Notes under the pieces: model-generated | Told to the model about the DNA's origin: nothing | Database searches by the model: none | What the model saw: only the letters and a program-made list of their open reading frames with translations | Origin: QHXW01 sp035297145 | GTDB taxonomy: Bacteria > Acidobacteriota > Terriglobia > Bryobacterales > Bryobacteraceae | Assembly (NCBI GenBank): GCA_035297145.1 | Contig: DATGZN010000092.1 | Coordinates: 89,052 to 153,051 of the forward strand | Direction: 5' to 3' | Length of the DNA: 64,000 nucleotides | In this document: in pieces, positions 1 to 9,356 of the stretch | Numbering within the stretch: position 1 is the first letter of the stretch | Layout of the letters: every line of letters starts with the position of its first letter | Translations under genes and position numbers: made by a program

Positions 1-701
1 TGCTCTGGCGACGGCTGGGCGGCGGCACGCAGATCGACACGGTGTATCGCGAGGGCCTGCACATCATCCTGCCTATCAACAAGATGTACATCTACAACGT
101 CCGCACACAGCAGTTCACCGACACAATCGAGGTCCTGACGGAGGATGGTCTCACCGTAAAGGTGCGGTACTCAGTACGCTATTTCCTTGAAAAAGACAGC
201 CTGCCGCTGCTGCACCAGCACGTCGGACCGGATTTTGTGAACGTCGTGGTGCGTCCGGAAATTCGGTCGGTGATCCGGGTCGTGTTTGGGCAGTACAAGC
301 CCGAGCAGATCTACACCACGCAAAAGGCCATTCAGCAACTCATCAGCACAATCTCGAAGGCTCACCTGGAGGCGCGGTTCGTGGCACTGGACGATGTGCC
401 CATTGAGACCATCACGCTGCCCACACGGATTTCCGAAGCGATCGAAGGCAAACTGGCCCAGCAGCAGTTTGACGAGGAGTACGAATACCGGTTATCGATA
501 GCCACCAAGGAAGCTGACCGCAAGCGCATCGAATCGGAGGGCATCAGGGTGTACAACGAAACGGTCAAGCGCAGTCTCACCCCCGAAGTACTCACCTGGC
601 ATGGGGTAGTGGCGACCCAGGAACTGGCCAAGTCGCCGAACAGCAAAGTGGTGGTGATCGGCGCGGGCAAGAACGGCCTGCCAGTCATATTAGGACAGTA
701 A
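1..701 (+). CDS. SPFH/band-7 (prohibitin-like) protein, C-terminal part
   Basis: The reading frame is open to the left edge (codons from base 3), so the N-terminus, where a membrane anchor would lie, is missing. The visible 232 residues carry an SPFH domain: a Gly-Gly-Thr start, a YREGLHIILP segment, a beta-rich core (DGLTVKVRYSVRY), the conserved Arg-Pro-Glu-Ile-Arg stretch, then a charged helical region (EEYEYRLSIATKEADRKRIE) expected to form a coiled coil. SPFH proteins form membrane-associated ring assemblies that act as scaffolds or chaperones of membrane proteins. The next gene starts 3 bp after the stop, so the two are probably one operon. The family call is firm; the partner or role here is unknown. 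Confidence 0.85.
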   Translation, partial: LWRRLGGGTQIDTVYREGLHIILPINKMYIYNVRTQQFTDTIEVLTEDGLTVKVRYSVRYFLEKDSLPLLHQHVGPDFVNVVVRPEIRSVIRVVFGQYKPEQIYTTQKAIQQLISTISKAHLEARFVALDDVPIETITLPTRISEAIEGKLAQQQFDEEYEYRLSIATKEADRKRIESEGIRVYNETVKRSLTPEVLTWHGVVATQELAKSPNSKVVVIGAGKNGLPVILGQ

Positions 702-704
702 GCG

Positions 705-1883
705 ATGAAGAAACTGTTGTTGCTGGTTGTGTCGGCCGGACTGCTGGCTTACACGCTGGTCCCTCAGTGGCGTTCATTCGAGCGGATGGGAGAACAGAGA
801 TTCCAGGCTCTCAGCCGTCCGCGGAAGGAAATTCTGGTCGGGGTCTACTGGCCCTTTACAGCGAACCAGGATGGGATGGCAAACGGCCTTCAACTGGCGT
901 TGGATGAAATCAACACGGGCGGCCTGGCCCGCGGCATCCCATTCCGGCTGATCTTGCGAGAGGGGTTCAGTTGGGAAGAGGCGAAACAAATCGCTGTCGA
1001 ATTCTCCGCTAACCGAAACATGAGTGCCGTGCTCGGCTATTACGACAGCGCCGAGGCCATCAAGGCTTCCATGATCTACGAATCCAGCCGGTTGCTGCAT
1101 ATCATAGTCGGCGCCAACAGCACCACCATGACCGGCCGCGGACTGAAATACATTGTTCGGACCATCCCGTCCGGCTACAAAATCGCACGTTCCCTGGCGA
1201 AGTTCTCCGTGGAGGACGGGCGCCGGAAGTTCGCGCTGATTTGGCAGGAAGACGCCTATGGTGAGGACCTGGCCTTTCAGTATCGCATCGGGCTGGACGC
1301 CCTGGACACGCAACTGGTGTACCAATGGTCTTATTCGCGCGAACATGTCGATTTCCGATTGCCGGTGAACGAACTGAAGGGGATCGGCGCCGACATGATC
1401 TTCATTGCGGGACTGGAGCCCTGGGCGGGAGACTTCCTGCGAATGGCGCGCGCGGTCGGCATCAAGACGAAAATCATGGGGGCGTTCTCGGATACGCCCG
1501 AGATGCGCGCCAGAGCCGGCGCCGGGTTGGAGGACGTGATCTACTTCGATTTCTACGACGTCAACTCGCCGAGCCCCGAAAATCAGATGTTCGTCCGCAA
1601 GTTCCGGGCGCGTTACGGGAGAAACCCCGACACGTGGGCCGCGCAAGGCTACGACGCGTTGCGCATCCTGGCGAAAGCGGTCCAGACCACGGGTTCCGCC
1701 AACCCCCTCGATCTTTCGTACGCCATCCGGTTCATGGACCCCTGGGAAGGGGCCAACGGCAAGTACAAGTTTGACAGCCGGGGCGAATTGGAAGACAAGC
1801 CGATTTTCCTCAAGGCTTATCGAAACGGCACGCCGGTGACAATTCAAGAGGTTCTTCAGGCTCCCGCGCCGCCGATCGGATGA
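705..1883 (+). CDS. ABC-type branched-chain amino acid-like substrate-binding protein
   Basis: A 392-residue protein of the periplasmic binding protein type I fold (Peripla_BP_6, LivJ-like). It has a short N-terminal hydrophobic stretch (LLLLVVSAGLLAYTLV) that looks like an uncleaved anchor, since no clear cleavage site follows. Then come the fold hallmarks: VGVYWPFTANQDGMANGLQL near residue 45, ALDEINTGG, an IVGANSTT segment, and a C-terminal WAAQGYDALRILAKAV helix. Such proteins bind small solutes for ABC uptake, or act as ligand sensors. No permease or ATPase gene is adjacent; the upstream neighbour is the SPFH protein, 3 bp away. A sensory or scaffold role with the SPFH protein is therefore possible but unproven. 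Confidence 0.85.
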   Translation: MKKLLLLVVSAGLLAYTLVPQWRSFERMGEQRFQALSRPRKEILVGVYWPFTANQDGMANGLQLALDEINTGGLARGIPFRLILREGFSWEEAKQIAVEFSANRNMSAVLGYYDSAEAIKASMIYESSRLLHIIVGANSTTMTGRGLKYIVRTIPSGYKIARSLAKFSVEDGRRKFALIWQEDAYGEDLAFQYRIGLDALDTQLVYQWSYSREHVDFRLPVNELKGIGADMIFIAGLEPWAGDFLRMARAVGIKTKIMGAFSDTPEMRARAGAGLEDVIYFDFYDVNSPSPENQMFVRKFRARYGRNPDTWAAQGYDALRILAKAVQTTGSANPLDLSYAIRFMDPWEGANGKYKFDSRGELEDKPIFLKAYRNGTPVTIQEVLQAPAPPIG

Positions 1884-1920
1884 GCCACACGGAAGTGCCT
1901 GGGTGTGGTTCGCGGTTAGC

Positions 1921-3756
1921 TTACTTGGAGGCCGCGCAGACTTCTTTCCTGAAGGATACGGCGACCTCTTTCAATCGAGGGGACATGGCCGTCTGAACTG
2001 CCTCCTCCGCGAGCGTGCAGCGTTGTCCACCGGACGCATTTGCGCGAACCAGATTGAGAAGACTCTGAACCAGATAGTCCGTGCTGCTTTCGCAGTTTTT
2101 GATGAGACCTGCTGCGGTTGGGTCAACGGGCGCCCGATTCCGGAGTATCCCGGTTAAGGTGTATGTGGCGGCAGCAAGCCGGGCCGTTTGTTCTCCCGAC
2201 TGGTTTGCGCCTCCTAACAGATCGCCATCGTTGTTTCCCCGGCAGAGTACCTCCGGCATCGTATCGACCATGGCAGAAGAGAGGGCTGCCTGCGATCCTT
2301 CGCCTATCGGCCGTGCGAGTGCCTCGACATAGTACAAGGCCAGAGCGGGCATCTTGACTTTTTTCATCTCCTTCTCGGCCTGAGCGCATAGAACGTAGAG
2401 GTCCTGGGTCGCGTCGGTTATCAGGGCCCCGGCACTCATAGTAGCGCCCACCCAGGAGTGACAAAACTGAGAAGCCTCCTGGTCGCGCTTGGCAGCGTGA
2501 AGAGCAGCCAAATACGAGTCGGCAGCCTGAGACGAAGTAGGCCTGACTTGCAATGCAGACTTGAAGGCGGCTGCCGCGTCTGCGTCACGGTGATCCGCGC
2601 TATACACCTGACCGAGGCCCATCGCCGCGCCGAAATTGCCGGGATAGTGTTGGAGTGCCTTTTTGAGCACTCTTTCGGCATTGTCGTACTGATCCCTTGC
2701 AAGATAAAGAATGCCCAGATTATTCAGCGCATATGGCTGCTTGGACAGACGATCGACAATGAGTGATTCGGCGCCCTGAAAGTCCCCCGTTCCCCAAAGG
2801 GCCGTGGCTTTGGCCAATTCGATCTCGGTCTGCATCTGTTGACGATTCTTTTGGGCGATGAGGGATATCGAGCTCAAAGCTCTATCGGCAAATACCTCAG
2901 CCCGGTCGTACTCTCCATCGAGGGTCAGAGTCTTGGCAAGATATAGGCTTGGCTCGGGCCGTTCCGGATGAAGCTTCAGCCAATCGCCGAACACTTGAAT
3001 CGCGCGGGAATATTGCTTGGTAGCAAGAAAATAGCGCCCCGCAATCTCCGGATTCATGTTCGTCACAAAATCCTCGGCAATGGCTTGCATGGCAGCGAAC
3101 AGCTCCTTGTCCGAGGCGAGAAAAGGACGACGGCTCGTCCAGTGCCGCGCAGCCGTGTCGGAGCGGAGCAAAATCTGCAAAACATACCGGCCGTTAGAAT
3201 TCGTGGCCGGGATAATGTCGCCGGAGACAAGCTGCTGGTCGTACCGTAGGACGTTCCAGGCTTTCAACAACTGATCAATGGAGATGCCCTGAATCTCGAT
3301 GCCATAACTCTTGCTGACAGGGATCTTGAACATTTCGGTGAATGGGTGTGAAATCCCCCTCACCATGCCATCAGACTTGCCGAAGCCACTACCCTGCTGA
3401 ATGATGTCGTTTAGGTCGCTGGCGAAGATATCGGCGACTTCCTTGCCGAAATCGCCCGAGGCGGCCGACTTGGAGTCAGATGAGGCGCTGTCCGTAGACA
3501 CCAGGAAGTCATTGATAATGATCTGTTGCTTGTTGTCAAAGCGGCGAAGGGTCAAGGCAGCGATCAACGCGCCCGCTGCCACGGCGACAATGGCGAGTGC
3601 AACCAAAAGCGTAGTGGACAGGAACGACTTGGAAGGTCTGGTCCGGTGGTTTCCCTTGAGCGCCGCCGAATCCGCCGGCTTTTCCTGGGCCGCGACTGCC
3701 GGTCGTTTAGGCTCACCCGATGGCGGCTTTTTGACTTCCTGCCCTTCGATCTCCAC
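1921..3756 (-). CDS. TPR protein with N-terminal membrane anchor
   Basis: About 611 residues from a GTG at 3756, two bases after the stop of the FAD oxidase gene, with GGAGGT just before it. The frame is open further upstream (to 3867), but that would overlap the previous gene by 100 bp. A proline- and lysine-rich cytoplasmic start is followed by one membrane helix (about residues 46-68, LVALAIVAVAAGALIAALTL), then an extracytoplasmic part with a beta-rich region and TPR units (for example YLAKTLTLDGEYDRAEVFAD and AERVLKKALQHYPGNFGAAM). It is the last gene of the four-gene operon with hydrolase, peroxidase and oxidase, so it may hold these partners together. It converges on the binding protein gene with 37 bp between the stops. 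Confidence 0.75.
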   Translation of the reverse strand: MEIEGQEVKKPPSGEPKRPAVAAQEKPADSAALKGNHRTRPSKSFLSTTLLVALAIVAVAAGALIAALTLRRFDNKQQIIINDFLVSTDSASSDSKSAASGDFGKEVADIFASDLNDIIQQGSGFGKSDGMVRGISHPFTEMFKIPVSKSYGIEIQGISIDQLLKAWNVLRYDQQLVSGDIIPATNSNGRYVLQILLRSDTAARHWTSRRPFLASDKELFAAMQAIAEDFVTNMNPEIAGRYFLATKQYSRAIQVFGDWLKLHPERPEPSLYLAKTLTLDGEYDRAEVFADRALSSISLIAQKNRQQMQTEIELAKATALWGTGDFQGAESLIVDRLSKQPYALNNLGILYLARDQYDNAERVLKKALQHYPGNFGAAMGLGQVYSADHRDADAAAAFKSALQVRPTSSQAADSYLAALHAAKRDQEASQFCHSWVGATMSAGALITDATQDLYVLCAQAEKEMKKVKMPALALYYVEALARPIGEGSQAALSSAMVDTMPEVLCRGNNDGDLLGGANQSGEQTARLAAATYTLTGILRNRAPVDPTAAGLIKNCESSTDYLVQSLLNLVRANASGGQRCTLAEEAVQTAMSPRLKEVAVSFRKEVCAASK

Positions 3757-3763
3757 AGACCTC

Positions 3764-5122
3764 CTACGGCTGACTCGCGAGTAGACCTCGGAAATAAGCA
3801 TTGAGCAAGCGGCCATTCGGGTCGTACTGCCGGCGAGTGTTTTCCAGAACTTGTAACCGGTTTCCAAACGCTTTGAGAACGATCGCGCGTGTCAGCCGCG
3901 GGGTCTGGTTGAGCAATGGAGTGCCACCTCGATCGCTGCAGAACTGATTGTAAGCGTCCAGAAAATCGTACCAGCCGGTGTTCGCCGTAGAAACGGGATC
4001 CACAGTCATGACGGTCCCATCATAGGAATATGAGAAAAGCGATTGCTGGTCCTGCGCGATGCGGTAGCCGACGCTCAGCATATTCGACCGGTAGCCCTTT
4101 TGCTTGTAGTAGTCAGTGCTGAACTGAACATACGCTTTCAGGACGTCCGGATAGGCGGGCTCGGGAAAAGCGAACAGACTGAATGTGTAACGGCTGTCAT
4201 CCGAGGGCTGCGGATAGCGGATAGTCTGGTCGGGAGCAAGTGTGTTGTCACTCACGATCACACTTTCGAGATTGAACCGGTTCACGGCGTTGTACTTGTC
4301 GATGAGACCGTAGCGAATGTCCGGAATCGAAATATTCTGTTCCGTGTCATTCGCGAGCTTCGGAGCCACTTTCGACCAGAAATAGTTGCGCAACTGCCAG
4401 ACCTGGCGATTCGGCTCACCAGTGGCGGCCGGGTTATATTTCCGGAACTCCACCGTAATCAGCCCATCGAAGGGGAAAATGTAGAACATCATGGCGTAGC
4501 CAAGCTGCTTCAATTGCGGAAGCGTGGTGATGAAGTCGTCAATCGTAAATGTTTTGTGATGCACGGCCATGGGGGTCATGGCTCGGACCTTGAAGGTGAC
4601 TTCGTAGATAACGCCGAACGTGCCGTAACTGGCACGGACTTTCTGCATGAGGTCCGGTTGAGCGTCCGTCACTTCCAGAAGGTCGCCAGAGGGAAGCACT
4701 ATCTTCACTCCGGTGACGTACGAGCCAACCTGGCCGTATTCGCCATCAAAAGACGAATCCTTGGTGCCGGCGCAGGCCGCGCTACCCGCCGACAGGTTGC
4801 CGATTTCAGTATTCACATAGAACTGTAAGTTGTGCGTGCGCAGCGCATCGGCAATGTCGATGTAAATGGCGCCAGCCTCCACGGTAACGCTGTCGGCCCC
4901 TATGCTGAGAATGCGATTCATTTTCATGCGGATCAGGGTGCCGCTGTCCGCCACGCCGCATTCGGTTGTGGAGTGATTGGAGCCCACCGCGCGGACCGGA
5001 GACGGATACTTCGCTGAGTCTTTGAGGATGGAGACAATGTCATCGACTGAGTTGGCGTCGGCAACAACCTGGGGATGCGAAGTAACGTTGCCGAACCAGT
5101 TATTGACAGTAGTGTCGGGCAT
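3764..5122 (-). CDS. FAD-linked oxidase (VAO/PCMH fold, aldonolactone oxidase-like)
   Basis: A 452-residue flavoprotein. The N-terminal half is an FAD_binding_4 domain with the VGSNHS motif, whose His50 matches the residue that carries covalent FAD in aldonolactone and alditol oxidases. The middle holds the TDAQPDLMQKVRASYGTFGV segment typical of the family. The end (YDPNGRLLNAYFRGLL) matches the C-terminal motif of D-arabinono-1,4-lactone oxidases. Family members oxidise sugar lactones or alditols and reduce O2 to H2O2. No export signal is visible. It lies 27 bp downstream of the heme peroxidase gene, so oxidase and peroxidase are likely co-transcribed; H2O2 made by one could feed the other, though the peroxidase looks exported and this enzyme does not. 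The substrate is unknown. Confidence 0.85.
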   Translation of the reverse strand: MPDTTVNNWFGNVTSHPQVVADANSVDDIVSILKDSAKYPSPVRAVGSNHSTTECGVADSGTLIRMKMNRILSIGADSVTVEAGAIYIDIADALRTHNLQFYVNTEIGNLSAGSAACAGTKDSSFDGEYGQVGSYVTGVKIVLPSGDLLEVTDAQPDLMQKVRASYGTFGVIYEVTFKVRAMTPMAVHHKTFTIDDFITTLPQLKQLGYAMMFYIFPFDGLITVEFRKYNPAATGEPNRQVWQLRNYFWSKVAPKLANDTEQNISIPDIRYGLIDKYNAVNRFNLESVIVSDNTLAPDQTIRYPQPSDDSRYTFSLFAFPEPAYPDVLKAYVQFSTDYYKQKGYRSNMLSVGYRIAQDQQSLFSYSYDGTVMTVDPVSTANTGWYDFLDAYNQFCSDRGGTPLLNQTPRLTRAIVLKAFGNRLQVLENTRRQYDPNGRLLNAYFRGLLASQP

Positions 5123-5149
5123 GGCTTGAACTCCGTCGTGATGTTTCAG

Positions 5150-7990
5150 CTACTGCTTAAATGCAGGATCGGACTCCGCGCCGGGCCGCGGCTTCCACTC
5201 AATGCTGTAGTATTGGCCGCGATCACGCGCCCAGGGGTCAAACGCGTTGACCACATGCGCCAGCTCCGGAGCCAACTCGGGAATGTTTCGCAGTAAGACT
5301 CGTTTGAGTGGCAGAACAGCTTCTTTATGCCCGTTGGGCGCACCCTGCTCCATCATCTCGGGTCCGGGGCCATTGTGACTGACCCAGTCAACGCCTAACT
5401 TGGTGTAGAACTCAGGCCGAAAACTCGAGGTGAAGAAGCGATCGCTGAACAGCCGTCGCGAAGCGTTGAGGATGAATACCACAAACTGCGTCTCTGAAAT
5501 GGCGAATCCGTGTGGTCGCGTGAATTCCGACAGCCAGCCCACGACGGTGTCTACGTCTTCTACGTTGTCTACGGTTGCGCCGTTGGGATGGCCGAGGCAG
5601 TCATTAATGGGAGAGCCATCTTCGTTGACCTGGGCGTCCGTGATTACTTTCGACGAATCGCATACATGTGTTCCGTAGACCTCACGAAGCTGGGCGACGT
5701 ACTCCGCCTGTTGCTTATGGGCCGGCAAGTCTGCGGGGATGGTCTTGTCCATGAAGTCGTCATAACTGGTTAACTGGCGCAAGCCGTACTGGCGGCGGAA
5801 TTCGTTGAAGCGCGGCACGCCGTGCTCGCGGTCGCGGATAAGATCGAGCGCCGCAATGTCGAGCTCCTTAGTGGGACTGTCGAGTCTCGGCAGTGTGATG
5901 TTCTGCAGAAACTGCGGAGTGTTGTGCAGAGTCAGTAAGCCCAGGCGCTGCCGCCCCAGGCTGAGTGCCCAGTTGGCGAGGCCGCGCGATCGCATAGCGT
6001 CAGTGGCCTTGCCTTCAAAAGTGTTGATGACTGCGATTTTGCGGGTAATCTGGTTCGGGTCCTTACTCAAGTCGCGGTATTCGATCAGGTCCGGCACCAA
6101 AGAATGCAGGCGGTAGACCGTGATGAATTCCTCGGGGAAGTTGAACGGCGAGCCGAAGTGATTCACGCCGCCGTTGGTGTCGGCCGGTTTTGTGATGTCG
6201 TAATGCGGGACCTTACTGCCCAGGCCGAAAATGCCGGGGCCGGATGCGAACGCGGAATACCACTGTCCGGCTCTCTCGGCATCCTTCGCTTTTCCGAAAT
6301 CGTGAACGATGAGATTGGAGAGCGCTTTTGAGACATCCGGATCGCCGGAGCCCAGCAGTCCGTTCCAGTTGGCATTCATGCCTTTGTAGAGCGGCTCGTT
6401 ATACAGCAACTGCGGCGTCCACTCGATGGTGTGGATTTTTGCGATTTCGGCCGCCACCACCAGGCGCGCCACCTCGAACAGCTCGTCCGGGGTGACATCC
6501 TTATTGCGGATCACGCGCTTGGGATCGGCGGGATTGCGCAGACCGCTGTCGTCATTCGGCTTGCGGGCGGCTTCCCGGCGGAACTCAGCGACGAACGCGT
6601 TATGCTCACGGGCAAAGAGGTTATGCAAAAAGCTGAGGCCGACTGTCCAGTTGTCGGGAAACGCCACCGATTCCTGGCCGGCCCACTGCGGCTGCGCCGG
6701 ATCGCCTGGCTGCAGCAAGGGCAGGTAACCTCCGCCGGACCCACCGGCCACCGGCTCGAGCAGCAGCATCGCCGGGTCCTTGGGATCGCGCTTCACGCGC
6801 TTGCGTGAAGTATCGTCGTACCCGTAGATTTGCGATGCGTCCCACCAGGCCGTGTTGTTGTTGGTAAACGTCTTGGGGGCACGCGCGAGATATTCCTTGT
6901 TCCCCGCGGTGAACTTGCCGGGCGGCGCATCCTGTTGCACGAAACCTTTGTCAACGCGATCGCCGGGCCGGCAACCGAGCTTGGCGATCTCTTCCGGCGT
7001 CAGCGGCGTTTCGACATTGTTCACTCGCTCCGTTCTGCAGCCGACATCCATGTACCCAGGCGCGTTGTGACCATCCTCCATGTGCGAGAACCAATCGTGC
7101 GTCATGAACTGAATCCAGTACGCTGCAATGACGTTGAAGAATGGCGCCTTCTGGTAATCGCAATTGGCTTCGGGCGAATCATCGGGAAGACCGAAGCCGT
7201 TGTTGCAGGCCGCGGGAGTGGACTGGATGCGGGTGAACAGCTTGCGGCTGATCACCTGGGGATCGGGCGTCAGCAGGCCGAGCCGGTCGCCATGGCGATT
7301 CTTTGTGAGGGTCGTCCGGCCCTGATCCGGGAAAGTTGTCTCGAACTCCACGTTTCGCGCAAACGGAGTACCCGCAGAACCCATCCGCGGATTGAGAATG
7401 TCGTTGCAGATTCCCGTCACGGTGCGAGCGCGGATCAGGTCTCCTTTGCACACTTGGGTCCCGTCGCCGCCCACCGCATCGAAATTGGGGGTGTCTTTGG
7501 GCAGGCGCATCTCCGGCCAAACCTTGATCGCGCCTCCATCCACGCCGTTCAGCCCGGTGACGTAGTTTTGCCACGTGCCATTGTTATCGAACAGGTTGAA
7601 CTTGATGAGTTCCACGCGCTCGTATTCCAGGTCGAGCAACGCGCCGGTGACTCCGCGGAATGCCGGACCTTTCTTGGAGAGATAGCCATTGGGTAGGGAG
7701 GCAACGTCGCCGGTCCCCCAATAGTTGGACCAGTCAACCCACGGCGTGAGGCGGAATTGCAAGGCTCTTTGACCGCCACGGCAGAGCGCCTCGGCTTCGC
7801 TTACCTTGCCTTCAAAGCGCTTCTCTCGGGTGCCAGCGATACTCCGGAGGCGGGCCAGTACCATGTCGGCACAGGCTTTGAGCTCTTGGGCCTCCTGCTG
7901 CTTGGGATCAGCGACGGTATTGGAACCGGCGGCGAATAGCTGCGGTAGCAGCAAAGACACGGGTAGCCAAGCGAGCGAAGATTTTGTCAT
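5150..7990 (-). CDS. Animal-type (peroxidase-cyclooxygenase superfamily) heme peroxidase, exported
   Basis: A 946-residue protein with a signal peptide (about 20 residues, ending near LFAAGSN). The An_peroxidase core is recognised by three motifs in order: FMTHDWFSH with the likely distal His298; LHNLFAREHNAF at about 455-466; and VYRLHSLVPD with the likely proximal heme ligand His629. The segment between (AEIAKIHTIEWTPQLL) matches the conserved helix of the superfamily. Residues 50-280 form a long N-terminal region without an obvious domain. The enzyme would use H2O2, or O2 as in dioxygenases, on an unknown substrate in the periplasm or outside. Its start lies 5 bp after the DUF2235 stop, and the FAD oxidase follows 27 bp downstream, so all are one operon. 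Confidence 0.9.
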   Translation of the reverse strand: MTKSSLAWLPVSLLLPQLFAAGSNTVADPKQQEAQELKACADMVLARLRSIAGTREKRFEGKVSEAEALCRGGQRALQFRLTPWVDWSNYWGTGDVASLPNGYLSKKGPAFRGVTGALLDLEYERVELIKFNLFDNNGTWQNYVTGLNGVDGGAIKVWPEMRLPKDTPNFDAVGGDGTQVCKGDLIRARTVTGICNDILNPRMGSAGTPFARNVEFETTFPDQGRTTLTKNRHGDRLGLLTPDPQVISRKLFTRIQSTPAACNNGFGLPDDSPEANCDYQKAPFFNVIAAYWIQFMTHDWFSHMEDGHNAPGYMDVGCRTERVNNVETPLTPEEIAKLGCRPGDRVDKGFVQQDAPPGKFTAGNKEYLARAPKTFTNNNTAWWDASQIYGYDDTSRKRVKRDPKDPAMLLLEPVAGGSGGGYLPLLQPGDPAQPQWAGQESVAFPDNWTVGLSFLHNLFAREHNAFVAEFRREAARKPNDDSGLRNPADPKRVIRNKDVTPDELFEVARLVVAAEIAKIHTIEWTPQLLYNEPLYKGMNANWNGLLGSGDPDVSKALSNLIVHDFGKAKDAERAGQWYSAFASGPGIFGLGSKVPHYDITKPADTNGGVNHFGSPFNFPEEFITVYRLHSLVPDLIEYRDLSKDPNQITRKIAVINTFEGKATDAMRSRGLANWALSLGRQRLGLLTLHNTPQFLQNITLPRLDSPTKELDIAALDLIRDREHGVPRFNEFRRQYGLRQLTSYDDFMDKTIPADLPAHKQQAEYVAQLREVYGTHVCDSSKVITDAQVNEDGSPINDCLGHPNGATVDNVEDVDTVVGWLSEFTRPHGFAISETQFVVFILNASRRLFSDRFFTSSFRPEFYTKLGVDWVSHNGPGPEMMEQGAPNGHKEAVLPLKRVLLRNIPELAPELAHVVNAFDPWARDRGQYYSIEWKPRPGAESDPAFKQ

Positions 7991-7995
7991 TTTCT

Positions 7996-9072
7996 TCAGT
8001 TACCTGCCGTGACGCCGGCGGATTTAGCAGCCGGCTCCGGTTGAATTACGGTTTCAACGGTCGCGTATTGCGCCGATAACTCGCCATTGGCTGAGTTCGT
8101 GAACCTGAGGTTCCCGGGCCGATACGAATCGTCGTGCTGACACCGGACCAACACGCTAGTTGACAGAGTGGCATCGGCCGCGATCGGCCGGCTCTTGGGA
8201 AAAGCCCAGAGAGGAGTCCACGATTCGTGCTTCTGGTCGAGCGCGTACTTCGCGTCAACAGGCAATGCGTACTTGGCTTGCACCGCAGCGTCAAATGTGA
8301 CACCGAGGGCGGCCGCTTTGTTCATCATCCAAGCGAATGTGATATCCGCCAGCGCCGTTCCGTCGGGATCATCCGGATAACTCCCCCCGACGTCGCAATG
8401 GACGCCGGTGAACCAGACCTGTTCGAGTGTCTGTCCTGGATTGGGTTGCGACGTCCAGAGCGTCGCGGGAAACTCGATCCGGCGCTCGTCGATGGCAAGG
8501 GCATGGTAGGCGTTCTGTATGTTGGGATGCAGGGAGGTATCCAGAAATCCGTATAGGATCGGATCGACGGCCCCCAAAAGCGACGGGATTCCCAGCGAGC
8601 CGACGGTATCCCAGACTCCCACCATGGTCAATTGAGCGTTGAACATGGCACAGGACTGATTCAGCCCGGCCAGAAGCTTGGCTCTGTCGTCTTTGTCCCG
8701 GTAAGCCTGAAATGCGGTTTCCACTACCTGGTCGCTGAAATTGCTGGTGGGAAGGCCGCAGTTAGCGATCATGCCGGCAATGCTGCGTGCGGTGTACGCG
8801 CCGCGGCTGAAACCAAAGACAAAGACCTCATCACCTTTTTCATACACCTGAGCAATCTTGGAATACCCGTCCTTTACCTTCTGGAATAGCCCGGTTCCGA
8901 ATGCGCCGCCCAGCAGCCGATCAATCGGAGTTCCGTCCGCACCGACGCCGTCGTCATAGAACGGGATCTGGTCGGCGGCCACTTGCATGGCCTTATAGAT
9001 CTTGTAGACGTTGGTGTTTTTGCCGGAATTGTCCCATGTTCCGTCCGAGCAAAAAAGGATTCGTTTACTCAT
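7996..9072 (-). CDS. DUF2235 alpha/beta hydrolase (Tle1-like phospholipase family)
   Basis: A 358-residue protein. The start is ATG 9072, with GGAGG six bases upstream; an earlier in-frame start is not supported. It opens with RILFCSDGTWDNSG and carries the family nucleophile motif GFSRGAYTAR (Ser89), with an acid/His pair expected later (GVHCDVGGSY is the usual DUF2235 signature around residue 230). DUF2235 proteins are alpha/beta hydrolases; characterised members are type VI phospholipase effectors such as Tle1. No type VI gene is present here, and no signal peptide is seen. It is the first gene of the operon with the heme peroxidase 5 bp downstream, hinting at a role in lipid or acyl substrate release for that enzyme. 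That link is inference. Confidence 0.85.
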   Translation of the reverse strand: MSKRILFCSDGTWDNSGKNTNVYKIYKAMQVAADQIPFYDDGVGADGTPIDRLLGGAFGTGLFQKVKDGYSKIAQVYEKGDEVFVFGFSRGAYTARSIAGMIANCGLPTSNFSDQVVETAFQAYRDKDDRAKLLAGLNQSCAMFNAQLTMVGVWDTVGSLGIPSLLGAVDPILYGFLDTSLHPNIQNAYHALAIDERRIEFPATLWTSQPNPGQTLEQVWFTGVHCDVGGSYPDDPDGTALADITFAWMMNKAAALGVTFDAAVQAKYALPVDAKYALDQKHESWTPLWAFPKSRPIAADATLSTSVLVRCQHDDSYRPGNLRFTNSANGELSAQYATVETVIQPEPAAKSAGVTAGN

Positions 9073-9120
9073 ATCACCCTCCGTTTTGAAACAATTGCTG
9101 GGAATTATATCGCAACACTG

Positions 9121-9171
9121 CACCGAAAAACGATGGCTATAGACTTATTTGTGACATGACACCGAAAAACG
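9121..9171. promoter_or_regulatory. 12-bp direct repeat upstream of the peroxidase operon
   Basis: The sequence CACCGAAAAACG occurs exactly twice, at 9121-9132 and 9160-9171, 39 bp apart (close to four helical turns). The pair lies in the 284-bp gap between the divergent DUF2235 operon and the VWFA-related gene. Repeats spaced by whole turns are typical of binding sites for a regulator. No regulator gene is adjacent and no family match is claimed. The rest of the gap shows nothing clear apart from a possible -10 at 9345-9350. Confidence 0.35.
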
Positions 9172-9356
9172 TTTCAACCCATTTTCGGAGCGGTTGTGAT
9201 CCGTCCCCTGACGTGTATCTTGGTTCGGGCATTCGGGAGCGTTAGTTGGCCGCGCCAACCGCCGGCGTGAGCAGCGAAGGGGACGGCTTTTTCCGGCGCC
9301 CGGCTGGGAAGGCCTTTGGCCTCCGAGCCCCATGCGGATGGAGATACAATCGGTCT

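Noticed and set aside
774..1847. A 357-codon minus-strand frame opposite the binding protein
   Set aside because: Antisense shadow; the plus-strand protein has clear family motifs.
6830..7696. A 288-codon plus-strand frame opposite the heme peroxidase gene
   Set aside because: Antisense shadow of a well-supported gene; its translation is Arg/His/Val-rich without motifs.
7996..9072. DUF2235 protein as a type VI secretion effector
   Set aside because: No VgrG, PAAR, Hcp, immunity or adaptor gene is nearby; its operon links it to oxidases instead.
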